A DNA stretch of 64,000 nucleotides. Origin: Pseudomaricurvus sp965656525. GTDB taxonomy: Bacteria; Pseudomonadota; Gammaproteobacteria; Pseudomonadales; Cellvibrionaceae. Below are positions 43,491 to 51,535 of this stretch, in pieces. Both the position numbers and the translations under genes were made by a program. The notes beneath the pieces are model-generated. The model did no database searches. It was not told where the DNA came from and saw only the letters and a program-made list of their open reading frames with translations. The stretch is taken from NCBI GenBank assembly GCA_965656525.1, contig CBFHKY010000009.1, positions 85,154 to 149,153 of the forward strand, given 5' to 3'. How positions within the stretch are numbered: position 1 is the first letter of the stretch; every line of letters starts with the position of its first letter.

Positions 43491-44171
43491 ATGGACGTGA
43501 CTTCGACAGCATCAAATTATGCCAGTGCACTGGAACAATACGCCACCAAGCCTGAAGAAAAGACCAAGTCGAACGAGCTGGGTAAAGATGAATTTCTGAA
43601 GCTGCTGGTGACTCAGATGGAAAATCAAAATCCATTGGAGCCACAAGATAACGGTGAATTTATTGCACAATTGGCCCAGTTCAGTTCATTGGAGGGCATT
43701 GATAACCTTAACGATACCATGGGGAACTTTGTAAACAGTTATCAATCTTCTTCGGCGCTAGGCGCAACTGCTCTTGTAGGCAAACAGGTATTGATCGAAT
43801 CAGACAGTGCTTTTCTGGAGCAGGGTGGTCTGATCAAGGGGGTGGTGGAATTACCCGTTTCGAGCCCTGATGTGAACCTAAAAATTTACGATGCCAATGG
43901 TCAATTGGTGCGCAGTATCGCGTTGGGTAGTCAAACGGCCGATGATCACCAGTTGGTGTGGGATGGCGCAAATAATGACGGTGATGCTTTGCCTACTGGC
44001 GTGTATACCATTGAAGCCACTGCCCGCATTAATGGTGAGCAACAACAATTGAATACCCTGCTGGGTGCGAATGTAAACAGCGTCACGCTGGGGACTAACG
44101 GTGGTGGTACCACGCTGAACTTGGCGGGTATCGGCAAAGTCGCACTCGATGATGTTAAAACAATTCAATAA
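43491..44171 (+). CDS. flgD: Hook assembly cap protein FlgD
   Basis: A 226-residue hook scaffold. The export-related N-terminal part contains GKDEFLKLLVTQMENQNPLE and ELAQFSSLE-like sequence (IAQLAQFSSLEGIDNLN). The C-terminal part is the usual Tudor/FN3-type region (VNLKIYDANGQLVRS, LPTGVYTIEA). It caps the growing hook and is lost when the hook is complete. 92 bases separate it from flgE. Confidence 0.95.
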   Translation: MDVTSTASNYASALEQYATKPEEKTKSNELGKDEFLKLLVTQMENQNPLEPQDNGEFIAQLAQFSSLEGIDNLNDTMGNFVNSYQSSSALGATALVGKQVLIESDSAFLEQGGLIKGVVELPVSSPDVNLKIYDANGQLVRSIALGSQTADDHQLVWDGANNDGDALPTGVYTIEATARINGEQQQLNTLLGANVNSVTLGTNGGGTTLNLAGIGKVALDDVKTIQ

Positions 44172-44263
44172 TGGCATTGGCGCTAAGCCAGTGATGCTAA
44201 ACAACAAGTACCTCACTGAAAGATGTTTCGGTGCAGTAGCGTTAAACCGAAGAGGGTAAAGCT

Positions 44264-46690
44264 ATGTCATTCAATATTGGCCTGACAGGTATTCGTGCCG
44301 CAGATAGCGATTTGCGCGTGACCGGTAACAACATTGCCAACGCCAGTACCACTGGTTTTAAACGTTCGCGTGCTGAGTTTGGTGATGTATACGCCAGCTC
44401 TATTGTGGGCACTGCGGCCAATGCGTCAGGTAGCGGTGTGGCGTTAACGGACGTCGCGCAGCAATACACTCAAGGAAATATCTCATTTTCAGATAATGCG
44501 TTAGATCTAGCGATTAATGGCAGCGGTTTCTTTATTCTTAGTGATAGTGGTGACCCAGCTTATACTCGCGCTGGTATGTTTTCCACGGACAACCAGGGTT
44601 TTTTGGTGAATAATTCCGGTTTTAATCTACAGGGGTTTGCTGCGGATGATGATGGCAATATCATCAACGGTGTGTTAACCGACCTACAAGTGGTTGCCGG
44701 TAATCAGGCGCCACAGCAAACAACAGAAGTAGCATCTGAATTGAATTTGGATGCTACGGAAATTGCACCTGTCGAATTGGTTTCAACCAGTAGCGGCTCA
44801 CAAGTTTTGCTGGCTTCAACCCCTGCCGCACCAGTGTCACGGGCCACCACAGGATTTGGGACAGCAACGGATTTCACCACCGATGAGGTGTCTCTAACAT
44901 TTGCCATTCCAGGTTTTGCATCACCTGCAGCCCTCACGTTTGATGCCGCTAGTGTCGCGACGGTGGGCAATCTTGACGCTGTTATTGATGATGTCACTGA
45001 ACTGGCTGATTTGTTGAACAATTACTTCGGTGGGCAAGCTGCGCCTTACAATCAGTTGTCTGCTACCACCTCTGGCACTACATTAAATATTGATTTGACA
45101 GGTGAAGCGGCAGGGGCAAATACCAATTTTACTATGAGCTTAGCCACCATCGCGGGCAACGGCATCTCCGCTTTTTCTCAGATGGCACCTTCAATTACAT
45201 CAGGCTTGTCATCGTCATATCAGGCTCCAGATAATGGCTACAGCCCAGGCCAATTGAATATTGTGACAGCAACGGGCACTCAGACCTTAGATTTAACAAC
45301 AACACCTGGGGCCAATGCTACGGCACGTCAAATTGCTGAACAAATTAATATTCAAGACCAAAACTTAAACTTAGGGATTGCAGCCAGTGCACGTACAGCA
45401 GTGCGCTTGGCAAATGTCGGTGGTTTTAATGCGGGTGAATTGGTGTTGGCTCTAAAATCAGCAGATGGTGGAGGCGCGGCGAACTTCTTAATTCTAAACC
45501 CAGCAGGTGGTACTGGCACAATTCAGCAGCAAATTGTAAGTACGATCAACAGCGCGAATATCCCAGGCTTGACGGCAACATTGTCGGGCGCTGATCAGAT
45601 AGATGTGGTGGCGTTGAATGGCGAGGATATTATTATCCAGAATAACGCCGCTGGCGGTGGTGCAACCATTGACTACGCTGGCTTGACCGACTTTGCTGGC
45701 ACGCTGGGTATTCCGGCGGCCAGTCCGGGGTTGTTGTCTCTTAACCCTGGAGCAGAATTTGCTGTGGGTGGCGAAATTGACATCACCGTTGATGATGGCG
45801 TTAGTATTGCGGCAAACAGCGCTGGTACACCGGGTAACCTGTGGGGCACATTGCCGGGTAACTCCAGCAATACCTTCGACCCACTGGATCCTGATACTTA
45901 TAATTCTGCAACATCAGTTACTGTATTCGACAGCTTGGGTAATTCCCACATTATGACGCAGTATTTTGTGAAAGAGCGTACCAATCCTACTAATACCGCA
46001 GGCACGGCTAATACATGGTCGATGTATGTTCTTATCGATGGTGAAAACGTAGGTAATCCACCAGCAGGAAGCACTATTCCTGGGTTGGCACAATACTCGC
46101 TGCGCTTTGGTAACGATGGGACATTAGACCCTGCAGCCGATGGTCCCTTCTTAATCAGTAACTGGACGCCACTGGATTCTGTAGGTAATTACAACGGTGC
46201 ACTGACTCCCAATACCGGTGGGGCATTGCCAGTCGCGATACCGCCTACATCGTCTAATTTTTCCATTAACGTTTTAGGGACAACTCAGTTCGGCAGTGAC
46301 TTCGCAGTGAACGATGTGGATCAGGATGGTTTTACCACAGGCCGTTTAGCGGGGTTGAATATTGATGACAGCGGGATTATTTTTGCGCGCTTCACCAACG
46401 GTCAAGCTCAAGTCTTAGGCCAAGTTGCTTTGGCGGGTTTTTCTAACGAACAAGGCTTACAGCCGCAAGGTGATACTGGCTGGTCGGAAACCTTTGAATC
46501 TGGTCCGCCTTTAGTGGGTGTCCCACAAACCGCAGCATTAGGCCTGATTCAATCAGGTGCTCTGGAAGAGTCTAATGTGGATTTGTCGGAAGAACTGGTT
46601 AACTTGATCATTGCGCAAAGAAACTATCAATCCAACGCAAAAACCATTGAGACTGCTGATCAGGTGACCCAGACAATTCTGAATATCTAA
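44264..46690 (+). CDS. flgE: Flagellar hook protein FlgE, enlarged
   Basis: An 808-residue hook subunit, about twice the E. coli protein (402) and well above the Pseudomonas one (about 460). The ends are canonical: MSFNIGLTGIRAADSDLRV with GNNIANASTTGFKRSRAEF at the N-terminus and SNVDLSEELVNLIIAQRNYQ with AKTIETADQVTQTILNI at the C-terminus. The extra length lies in a low-complexity, Gly/Ala/Thr-rich centre (about residues 150-500), presumably surface domains on the outside of the hook. The next operon starts after 218 bases with two inverted repeats and a sigma54 promoter. Confidence 0.94.
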   Translation: MSFNIGLTGIRAADSDLRVTGNNIANASTTGFKRSRAEFGDVYASSIVGTAANASGSGVALTDVAQQYTQGNISFSDNALDLAINGSGFFILSDSGDPAYTRAGMFSTDNQGFLVNNSGFNLQGFAADDDGNIINGVLTDLQVVAGNQAPQQTTEVASELNLDATEIAPVELVSTSSGSQVLLASTPAAPVSRATTGFGTATDFTTDEVSLTFAIPGFASPAALTFDAASVATVGNLDAVIDDVTELADLLNNYFGGQAAPYNQLSATTSGTTLNIDLTGEAAGANTNFTMSLATIAGNGISAFSQMAPSITSGLSSSYQAPDNGYSPGQLNIVTATGTQTLDLTTTPGANATARQIAEQINIQDQNLNLGIAASARTAVRLANVGGFNAGELVLALKSADGGGAANFLILNPAGGTGTIQQQIVSTINSANIPGLTATLSGADQIDVVALNGEDIIIQNNAAGGGATIDYAGLTDFAGTLGIPAASPGLLSLNPGAEFAVGGEIDITVDDGVSIAANSAGTPGNLWGTLPGNSSNTFDPLDPDTYNSATSVTVFDSLGNSHIMTQYFVKERTNPTNTAGTANTWSMYVLIDGENVGNPPAGSTIPGLAQYSLRFGNDGTLDPAADGPFLISNWTPLDSVGNYNGALTPNTGGALPVAIPPTSSNFSINVLGTTQFGSDFAVNDVDQDGFTTGRLAGLNIDDSGIIFARFTNGQAQVLGQVALAGFSNEQGLQPQGDTGWSETFESGPPLVGVPQTAALGLIQSGALEESNVDLSEELVNLIIAQRNYQSNAKTIETADQVTQTILNI

Positions 46691-46732
46691 GTAGGAATAC
46701 GGTCTAGACATTCTCGTTAGGCTTCCAAAAAG

Positions 46733-46764
46733 CATCAATAAATGCACGTATGTATTTATTGATG
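46733..46764. repeat. Inverted repeat after flgE
   Basis: CATCAATAAAT (46733-46743) and ATTTATTGATG (46754-46764), a perfect 11-bp stem with a 10-base loop. It starts 43 bases after the flgE stop. AT-rich, without a T-run; a possible terminator or processing site. Confidence 0.55.
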
Positions 46765-46781
46765 ATCCAACCAAACGCTTA

Positions 46782-46823
46782 GTCACAGGGTGAATGATAG
46801 GGATCTTTCATTCACCCTGTGAC
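46782..46823. terminator. Perfect 16-bp inverted repeat between flgE and flgF
   Basis: GTCACAGGGTGAATGA (46782-46797) is matched exactly by TCATTCACCCTGTGAC (46808-46823), with a 10-base loop. It directly abuts the flgF sigma54 promoter (46826). No T-run follows. As RNA it would be a very stable hairpin ending the flgBCDE message; as DNA it is a good dyad for a regulator. Which one applies is not decided by sequence. Confidence 0.6.
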
Positions 46824-46825
46824 AT

Positions 46826-46840
46826 TGGCCCACTCCTTGC
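46826..46840 (+). promoter_or_regulatory. sigma54 promoter of the flgFGHIJKL operon
   Basis: TGGCCCACTCCTTGC, GG-N10-GC with TGGC and TTGC cores, 68 bases before the flgF start. It matches the known split of the pseudomonad rod/hook genes into flgBCDE and flgF-onward units. Confidence 0.82.
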
Positions 46841-46908
46841 AATTCCTCTGTATAAGCGTTCGTAAGCGGCAATGTTTTTCCCGCTCGACGCAATAGAGGA
46901 GTCACACC

Positions 46909-47748
46909 GTGGACAAAGCATTATACATTTCAATGACCGGCGCTAAGCACAACATGCTGGCGCAGGGAATTCATGCCAATAATCTAGCCAACGCCAATAC
47001 CTCCGGTTTTAAAGCCGATTTTGCGCAGGCGCGCAGTATGCCGATTTACTACGGTGAGGGTCATCCTTCACGTGCCTATGCGTTAACCGAAAACCCCGCG
47101 ACGGATTTTAGCCAAGGCCCTTTGATCGAAACGGGGCGCGATTTGGATTTTGCGGTTCAAGGTGATGAGGGTTTTTTGGTAGTAGAGGCGGCCGACGGTA
47201 CAGAAGCCTACACACGATCAGCTTCTTTGGTGGTGAACGCTAACGGTCAATTGATGACCGGCAATGGTTTGCCGATCGTTGGGCAAGGTGGGCCCATCTT
47301 TGTTCCCCCCAATGCAAAGTTGGACATCGGTACGGATGGGTCCATCACTGTTCGCGGTGCGACACCACTTGAATTGTTACAGCCCGATCGTATTCGACTT
47401 GTGCAGCCTGATAAAGATCAATTGGTCAAAGGCGAGGATGGATTGTTTCGTCAGAAAGATGGTGAGGAAGCACCTGTGGATGGCGCGCTGCGTTTGTTAT
47501 CGGGTTTTGTTGAAGGNNNNNNNNNNNNNNNNNNNNNNNNNNNNNNNNNNNNNNNNNNNNNNNNNNNNNNNNNNNNNNNNNNNNNNNNNNNNNNNNNNNN
47601 NNNNNNNNNNNNNNNCAGTAATGTCAATCCTATTCATGAGTTCACCCAAGTACTGTCTATCTCACGCCAGTACGAACTCAGTGTGAAAATGATGAAAACC
47701 ATCGAGGGCAATTCCGAATCTTCGGCGCGTTTATTGCAATCCTCATAA
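46909..47748 (+). CDS. flgF: Flagellar proximal rod protein FlgF, interrupted by an N run
   Basis: A rod subunit starting at GTG (MDKALYISMTGAKHNMLAQG) with AGAGGAG upstream. HANNLANANTSGFKADFAQA and the C-terminal SRQYELSVKMMKTIEGNSE are family signatures. The 99 N at 47517-47615 fall in LSGFVEG/SNVNPIHE; joining the flanks with no added base gives GAA GGC AGT AAT, that is EGSNVNP, the conserved FlgF sequence. The real length is then about 246 residues, normal for the family. Confidence 0.94.
   Translation: MDKALYISMTGAKHNMLAQGIHANNLANANTSGFKADFAQARSMPIYYGEGHPSRAYALTENPATDFSQGPLIETGRDLDFAVQGDEGFLVVEAADGTEAYTRSASLVVNANGQLMTGNGLPIVGQGGPIFVPPNAKLDIGTDGSITVRGATPLELLQPDRIRLVQPDKDQLVKGEDGLFRQKDGEEAPVDGALRLLSGFVEXXXXXXXXXXXXXXXXXXXXXXXXXXXXXXXXXXSNVNPIHEFTQVLSISRQYELSVKMMKTIEGNSESSARLLQSS
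47517..47615. other. Run of 99 N (assembly gap) inside flgF
   Basis: The flanks ...GTT GAA GG and C AGT AAT GTC... join directly to V-E-G-S-N-V, so no base appears to be missing. Confidence 0.9.
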
Positions 47749-47804
47749 TTAATGCATCAATAGTCAATTTATTGGCTGTGATTTGACCCGACGAGGGAAG
47801 ACAC

Positions 47805-48590
47805 ATGATTCCAGCACTATACATCAGCAAAACCGGCTTGAGCGCTCAAGACAAACAGTTGAGCACCATATCCAACAATTTGGCTAACGCTTCAACCGTT
47901 GGCTACAAGCGTGATCGCGCCGTGTTTGAAGACTTATTTTACCAAATACAGCGTCAGCCCGGCGCTCAAGAGACACAAGATACCCAACTGCCTTCTGGTT
48001 TGCAGCTAGGCACAGGGGTAAGGGTTGTGGGCACTCAAAAAGAATTTACCTCAGGCAGTATTCAGGTAACGGGCAATAATTTGGATGTGGCCATTGATGG
48101 CCGTGGCTTTATGCAGTTTTTAGCACCTGACGGAGGCATCGTGTATAGCCGTAATGGTCAACTGCACATGAACTCCAATGGTGAAGTGGTGAATGCGGCA
48201 GGCTTATTGTTACAGCCTGCTATCACCATACCGCAGAACACACAGCAATTGACCATTGGTGAAGATGGTGTGGTCAGTGCCTCCATTGCTGGGCAAGTAA
48301 ACCCGCAACAGCTCGGGCAAATCGAAACAGTAGATTTTATTAATCCCGCTGGTTTGCAGGCCACGGGCGGTAATTTATTCCGACAAACGGCATCGAGCGG
48401 TGATGCGATTGCTGGCGTGCCAGGTTTAGATGGCTTGGGTAGCATAAAGCAGGGCTCACTGGAAAATTCCAATGTGGATATCGTAGAAGAAATGGTGAAC
48501 ATGATCACTACGCAGCGGGTTTATGAATTAAATTCCAAGGTGATATCGACGTCTGATCAGATGTTGCAATACATCAGCCAGAATCTGTAA
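47805..48590 (+). CDS. flgG: Flagellar distal rod protein FlgG
   Basis: A 261-residue distal rod subunit, matching the E. coli length (260). MIPALYISKTGLSAQDKQL, TISNNLANASTVGYKRDRAV and the C-terminal SNVDIVEEMVNMITTQRVYE with VISTSDQMLQYISQNL are diagnostic. Part of the flgF operon, 56 bases after flgF. Confidence 0.97.
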   Translation: MIPALYISKTGLSAQDKQLSTISNNLANASTVGYKRDRAVFEDLFYQIQRQPGAQETQDTQLPSGLQLGTGVRVVGTQKEFTSGSIQVTGNNLDVAIDGRGFMQFLAPDGGIVYSRNGQLHMNSNGEVVNAAGLLLQPAITIPQNTQQLTIGEDGVVSASIAGQVNPQQLGQIETVDFINPAGLQATGGNLFRQTASSGDAIAGVPGLDGLGSIKQGSLENSNVDIVEEMVNMITTQRVYELNSKVISTSDQMLQYISQNL

Positions 48591-48614
48591 CGGTCACGCA
48601 GTAAGGATGAGGTC

Positions 48615-49298
48615 ATGATGCTATTAACAAAAAAAATACTGCTGGCGCTCTGCATTTTGGTCTTGGCTGCCTGTAGTGCCCAGAATCAGGTGAAGCCCGG
48701 CGACCCTTATTTTGCCCCTGTGATTGCAATGTCTAACGATGTAGAGGCAGCACAACAGGGCTCATTATTTGTCGGTACTGGCGGCATGGAATTATTCTCT
48801 GATCGTAAAGCCAACCGAGTAGGTGACATTATTACCATCGTTCTTAATGAGCGTACCGTATCGCAAAAAACAAATAACGTATCCGTTACCAAAGACAGCG
48901 ACATGTCTTTTAACGCTGGTCCTATTTTTGGACGCGCCCCGAGTATCAGTAATTTAAATTTAGAAACCGACATACAACAAGAAAGAGATTTTTCTGGTGC
49001 CGCGGATGCCGATCAAAGCAATAGTTTACAGGGCAATATCACCGTTACGGTGGTGGATATTATGCCCAATGGCAATCTCGTTGTGCGCGGAGAAAAATGG
49101 ATGACACTGAACCGTGGCGATGAATACATTCGCATCAGCGGTATTTTAAGAGCAGAAGATGTCGACCCTAATAATACTGCGCCATCGAACCGATTGGCGA
49201 ATGCGCGTATTTCATACAGTGGTACTGGTGAGCTTGCCGAAAGCAACCAGATGGGTTGGTTAACGCGTTTCTTTAATACGGCGATTTGGCCGTTCTGA
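48615..49298 (+). CDS. flgH: Flagellar L-ring lipoprotein FlgH
   Basis: A 227-residue outer-membrane lipoprotein. The signal peptide ends with the lipobox LAAC at about residues 18-21. GSLFVGTGGMELFSDRKANR and VGDIITIVLNERTVSQK, then VVRGEKWMTLNRGDEYIRI, are family sequence. It forms the L ring around the distal rod. Two adjacent ATGs (48615, 48618) are both possible starts after AAGGATGAGG. Confidence 0.95.
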   Translation: MMLLTKKILLALCILVLAACSAQNQVKPGDPYFAPVIAMSNDVEAAQQGSLFVGTGGMELFSDRKANRVGDIITIVLNERTVSQKTNNVSVTKDSDMSFNAGPIFGRAPSISNLNLETDIQQERDFSGAADADQSNSLQGNITVTVVDIMPNGNLVVRGEKWMTLNRGDEYIRISGILRAEDVDPNNTAPSNRLANARISYSGTGELAESNQMGWLTRFFNTAIWPF

Positions 49299-49359
49299 AA
49301 AATCACAATACACGCTAGTTCATACCGATTAAATCGAACAGACACACAAGAGATAAACC

Positions 49360-50493
49360 ATGAAGCGTTACTCACTGCATACGATGTCAAACCAGTTCCA
49401 CTGGGCGCTTTGGTTCATTTTGTGTGGGTTTTCATGCCTGTCACAGGCAGAGCGCATCAAAGACATGGCCGATGTGGCCGGTGTGCGAACCAATCAATTG
49501 TTGGGCTATGGTCTTGTTGTAGGCTTGGATGGCACTGGGGATAAAACGAATCAAGCACCTTTTACAACACAATCGTTCAATAGCATGCTCAAACAATTTG
49601 GTATCAATTTACCCGCAGGCAGTAAGTACAACATGAAAAATATTGCTGCGGTGATGGTACATGCTGAATTACCGGCGTTTGCGAAACCGGGCCAGAAAGT
49701 TGACATCACTGTTTCATCCATCGCCGATGCAAAGAGCTTACGGGGTGGCACTCTATTAATGACGCCTCTTAAAGCTCTTGACGGGCAAGTATACGCCATA
49801 GCACAAGGCTCATTAATCGTGGGCGGGTTCGGCGCTGAAGGCGCTGATGGCTCCAAGGTGACGGTAAATATCCCCAGTGTAGGACGCATTCCTAATGGCG
49901 CTATGATTGAACGCTATGCGCCTAACTCTTTTGATCAAGGTAAGGCGATTGTTTTCAACTTACACCGCTCGGATTTTACCACCGCCAAGCGAGTAGCCGA
50001 TGCCATCAACGACATACTAGGCCCTGATGTGGCTCGGCCAATCGATGCGACATCGATTTCGGTGGATGCACCGATAAACCCTTCGCAAAAAGTGATGTAT
50101 TTGTCGATGTTGGAAAATATCGAGGTAACACCGGGTCGTGAAGCTGCGCGGGTGGTTATTAATTCTCGCACTGGCACCATCGTTGTGGGGCAGGATGTTC
50201 GAGTTGAGCCTGTTGCTGTCACTCACGGCAGTTTGACGGTAACCGTTGCAGAAGGTGTGGAAGTCAGTCAGCCAAATGCTTTGGGAGAAGGGCAAACAGT
50301 AGTGTTGCCTGATACTCAAGATGTCAGTGTGGAGCAAGAATACAAACCAATGTTTGAGTTCGACGGCGGCTCTAGCTTAGAAACGATTGTGAAAGCCGTG
50401 AACAGGGTGGGAGCTGCGCCCGGTGATTTGATGGCTATTTTGGAAGCGATGAAACAAGCCGGTGCTCTCAAAGCTGAATTGATCGTAATTTGA
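49360..50493 (+). CDS. flgI: Flagellar P-ring protein FlgI
   Basis: A 377-residue periplasmic protein with a Sec signal peptide (ALWFILCGFSCLSQAERIKD). RTNQLLGYGLVVGLDGTGDK, MKNIAAVMVHAELPAFAKPG and GSLTVTVAEGVEVSQPN are typical. It forms the P ring in the peptidoglycan layer and needs FlgA for assembly. Followed by flgJ after 41 bases. Confidence 0.96.
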   Translation: MKRYSLHTMSNQFHWALWFILCGFSCLSQAERIKDMADVAGVRTNQLLGYGLVVGLDGTGDKTNQAPFTTQSFNSMLKQFGINLPAGSKYNMKNIAAVMVHAELPAFAKPGQKVDITVSSIADAKSLRGGTLLMTPLKALDGQVYAIAQGSLIVGGFGAEGADGSKVTVNIPSVGRIPNGAMIERYAPNSFDQGKAIVFNLHRSDFTTAKRVADAINDILGPDVARPIDATSISVDAPINPSQKVMYLSMLENIEVTPGREAARVVINSRTGTIVVGQDVRVEPVAVTHGSLTVTVAEGVEVSQPNALGEGQTVVLPDTQDVSVEQEYKPMFEFDGGSSLETIVKAVNRVGAAPGDLMAILEAMKQAGALKAELIVI

Positions 50494-50534
50494 TCGCGAC
50501 TTAAACAGGCCCTGATTGGCCGAGGAAGATCGAA

Positions 50535-51533
50535 ATGCAATCCCCAATTGGAAGTCAAATGATGGCGGCAGATGTTTATACCGATCTGCAAGGGCTGTCT
50601 AAGATTTCACAAAAAAGTCGTGGTTCAGATAGCGATAAAGCAGAAGCGCTCACTGCCGTTGCCAAACAATTTGAATCGGTTTTTTTGAATATGATGATGA
50701 AGGCCATGCGTGAAGCGAACGAAGCTTTTAAAGATGAGTCTATGTCCGGTTCTAATGAAATGAACTTCTACCAGCAAATGTTTGATCAACAACTGACGCT
50801 CAGTTTATCGAAGCAAGGCATGGGGCTTTCTGATGCGTTAGTACGGCAACTGCAATCACAAATGGGATCAAACACAGAAGTAGCGCAGGGCGCTATGAGT
50901 ATCATGCCAAAGTCCGCGTCTATAAAAGATGACCCTTACGTTCAGTCACTGTATTCAAATATTGTTTCTTCGAAAGAGAAAGCCAGTGCCCCAGCTCAGT
51001 CAATAGAGGCTGTATCATTTTATGGGTTGGATGGAACACCAGAAACGTTCAAAAAAGCGTTATGGCCTTTAGCAACAGCAGCGGCTGAACAGTTAGGGGT
51101 AGACCCACGCTATTTGGTGTCTCAAGCGGCACTCGAAACCGGTTGGGGTAAACATATGATTACCGATCAAGCGGGCAATAACAGTTTTAATTTATTTGGT
51201 ATTAAAGCCAGCGCTAATTGGGACGGTGAAACTGCCGCCGTAAAAACCTTGGAATATCGCGATGGTATTGCCCAGCAAGAAACCGCTAAATTTCGAGTGT
51301 ATAACAGCTTAGCGCAAAGTTTTCAGGATTATGTCAATTTTGTGAGCACACAAGAACGCTACCAGCCAGCGCTGCAACACCAGCAGCATGCACAACAAAG
51401 CACACAACAGAGCTTACAAAAGCAGTCGCAAGATTATGTGCAAGCGCTGCAATCAGCGGGTTATGCCACAGACCCACAATACGCTGAAAAAATTGAAGCT
51501 ATTGTGCAACAGCACTTTCCCGATCGAGGCTAA
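50535..51533 (+). CDS. flgJ: FlgJ: rod-cap domain fused to a peptidoglycan hydrolase
   Basis: A 332-residue dual-domain protein. The N-terminal rod-binding part (about 1-110) includes QFESVFLNMMMKAMREANEA and NEMNFYQQMFDQQLTLSLSK. The C-terminal glucosaminidase/muramidase domain (about 165-325) has SQAALETGWGKHMI with the catalytic Glu near residue 200 and NSFNLFGIKASANW. It opens the peptidoglycan for the rod. The C-terminus is Gln-rich. flgK starts two bases after its stop. Confidence 0.95.
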   Translation: MQSPIGSQMMAADVYTDLQGLSKISQKSRGSDSDKAEALTAVAKQFESVFLNMMMKAMREANEAFKDESMSGSNEMNFYQQMFDQQLTLSLSKQGMGLSDALVRQLQSQMGSNTEVAQGAMSIMPKSASIKDDPYVQSLYSNIVSSKEKASAPAQSIEAVSFYGLDGTPETFKKALWPLATAAAEQLGVDPRYLVSQAALETGWGKHMITDQAGNNSFNLFGIKASANWDGETAAVKTLEYRDGIAQQETAKFRVYNSLAQSFQDYVNFVSTQERYQPALQHQQHAQQSTQQSLQKQSQDYVQALQSAGYATDPQYAEKIEAIVQQHFPDRG

Positions 51534-51535
51534 TC

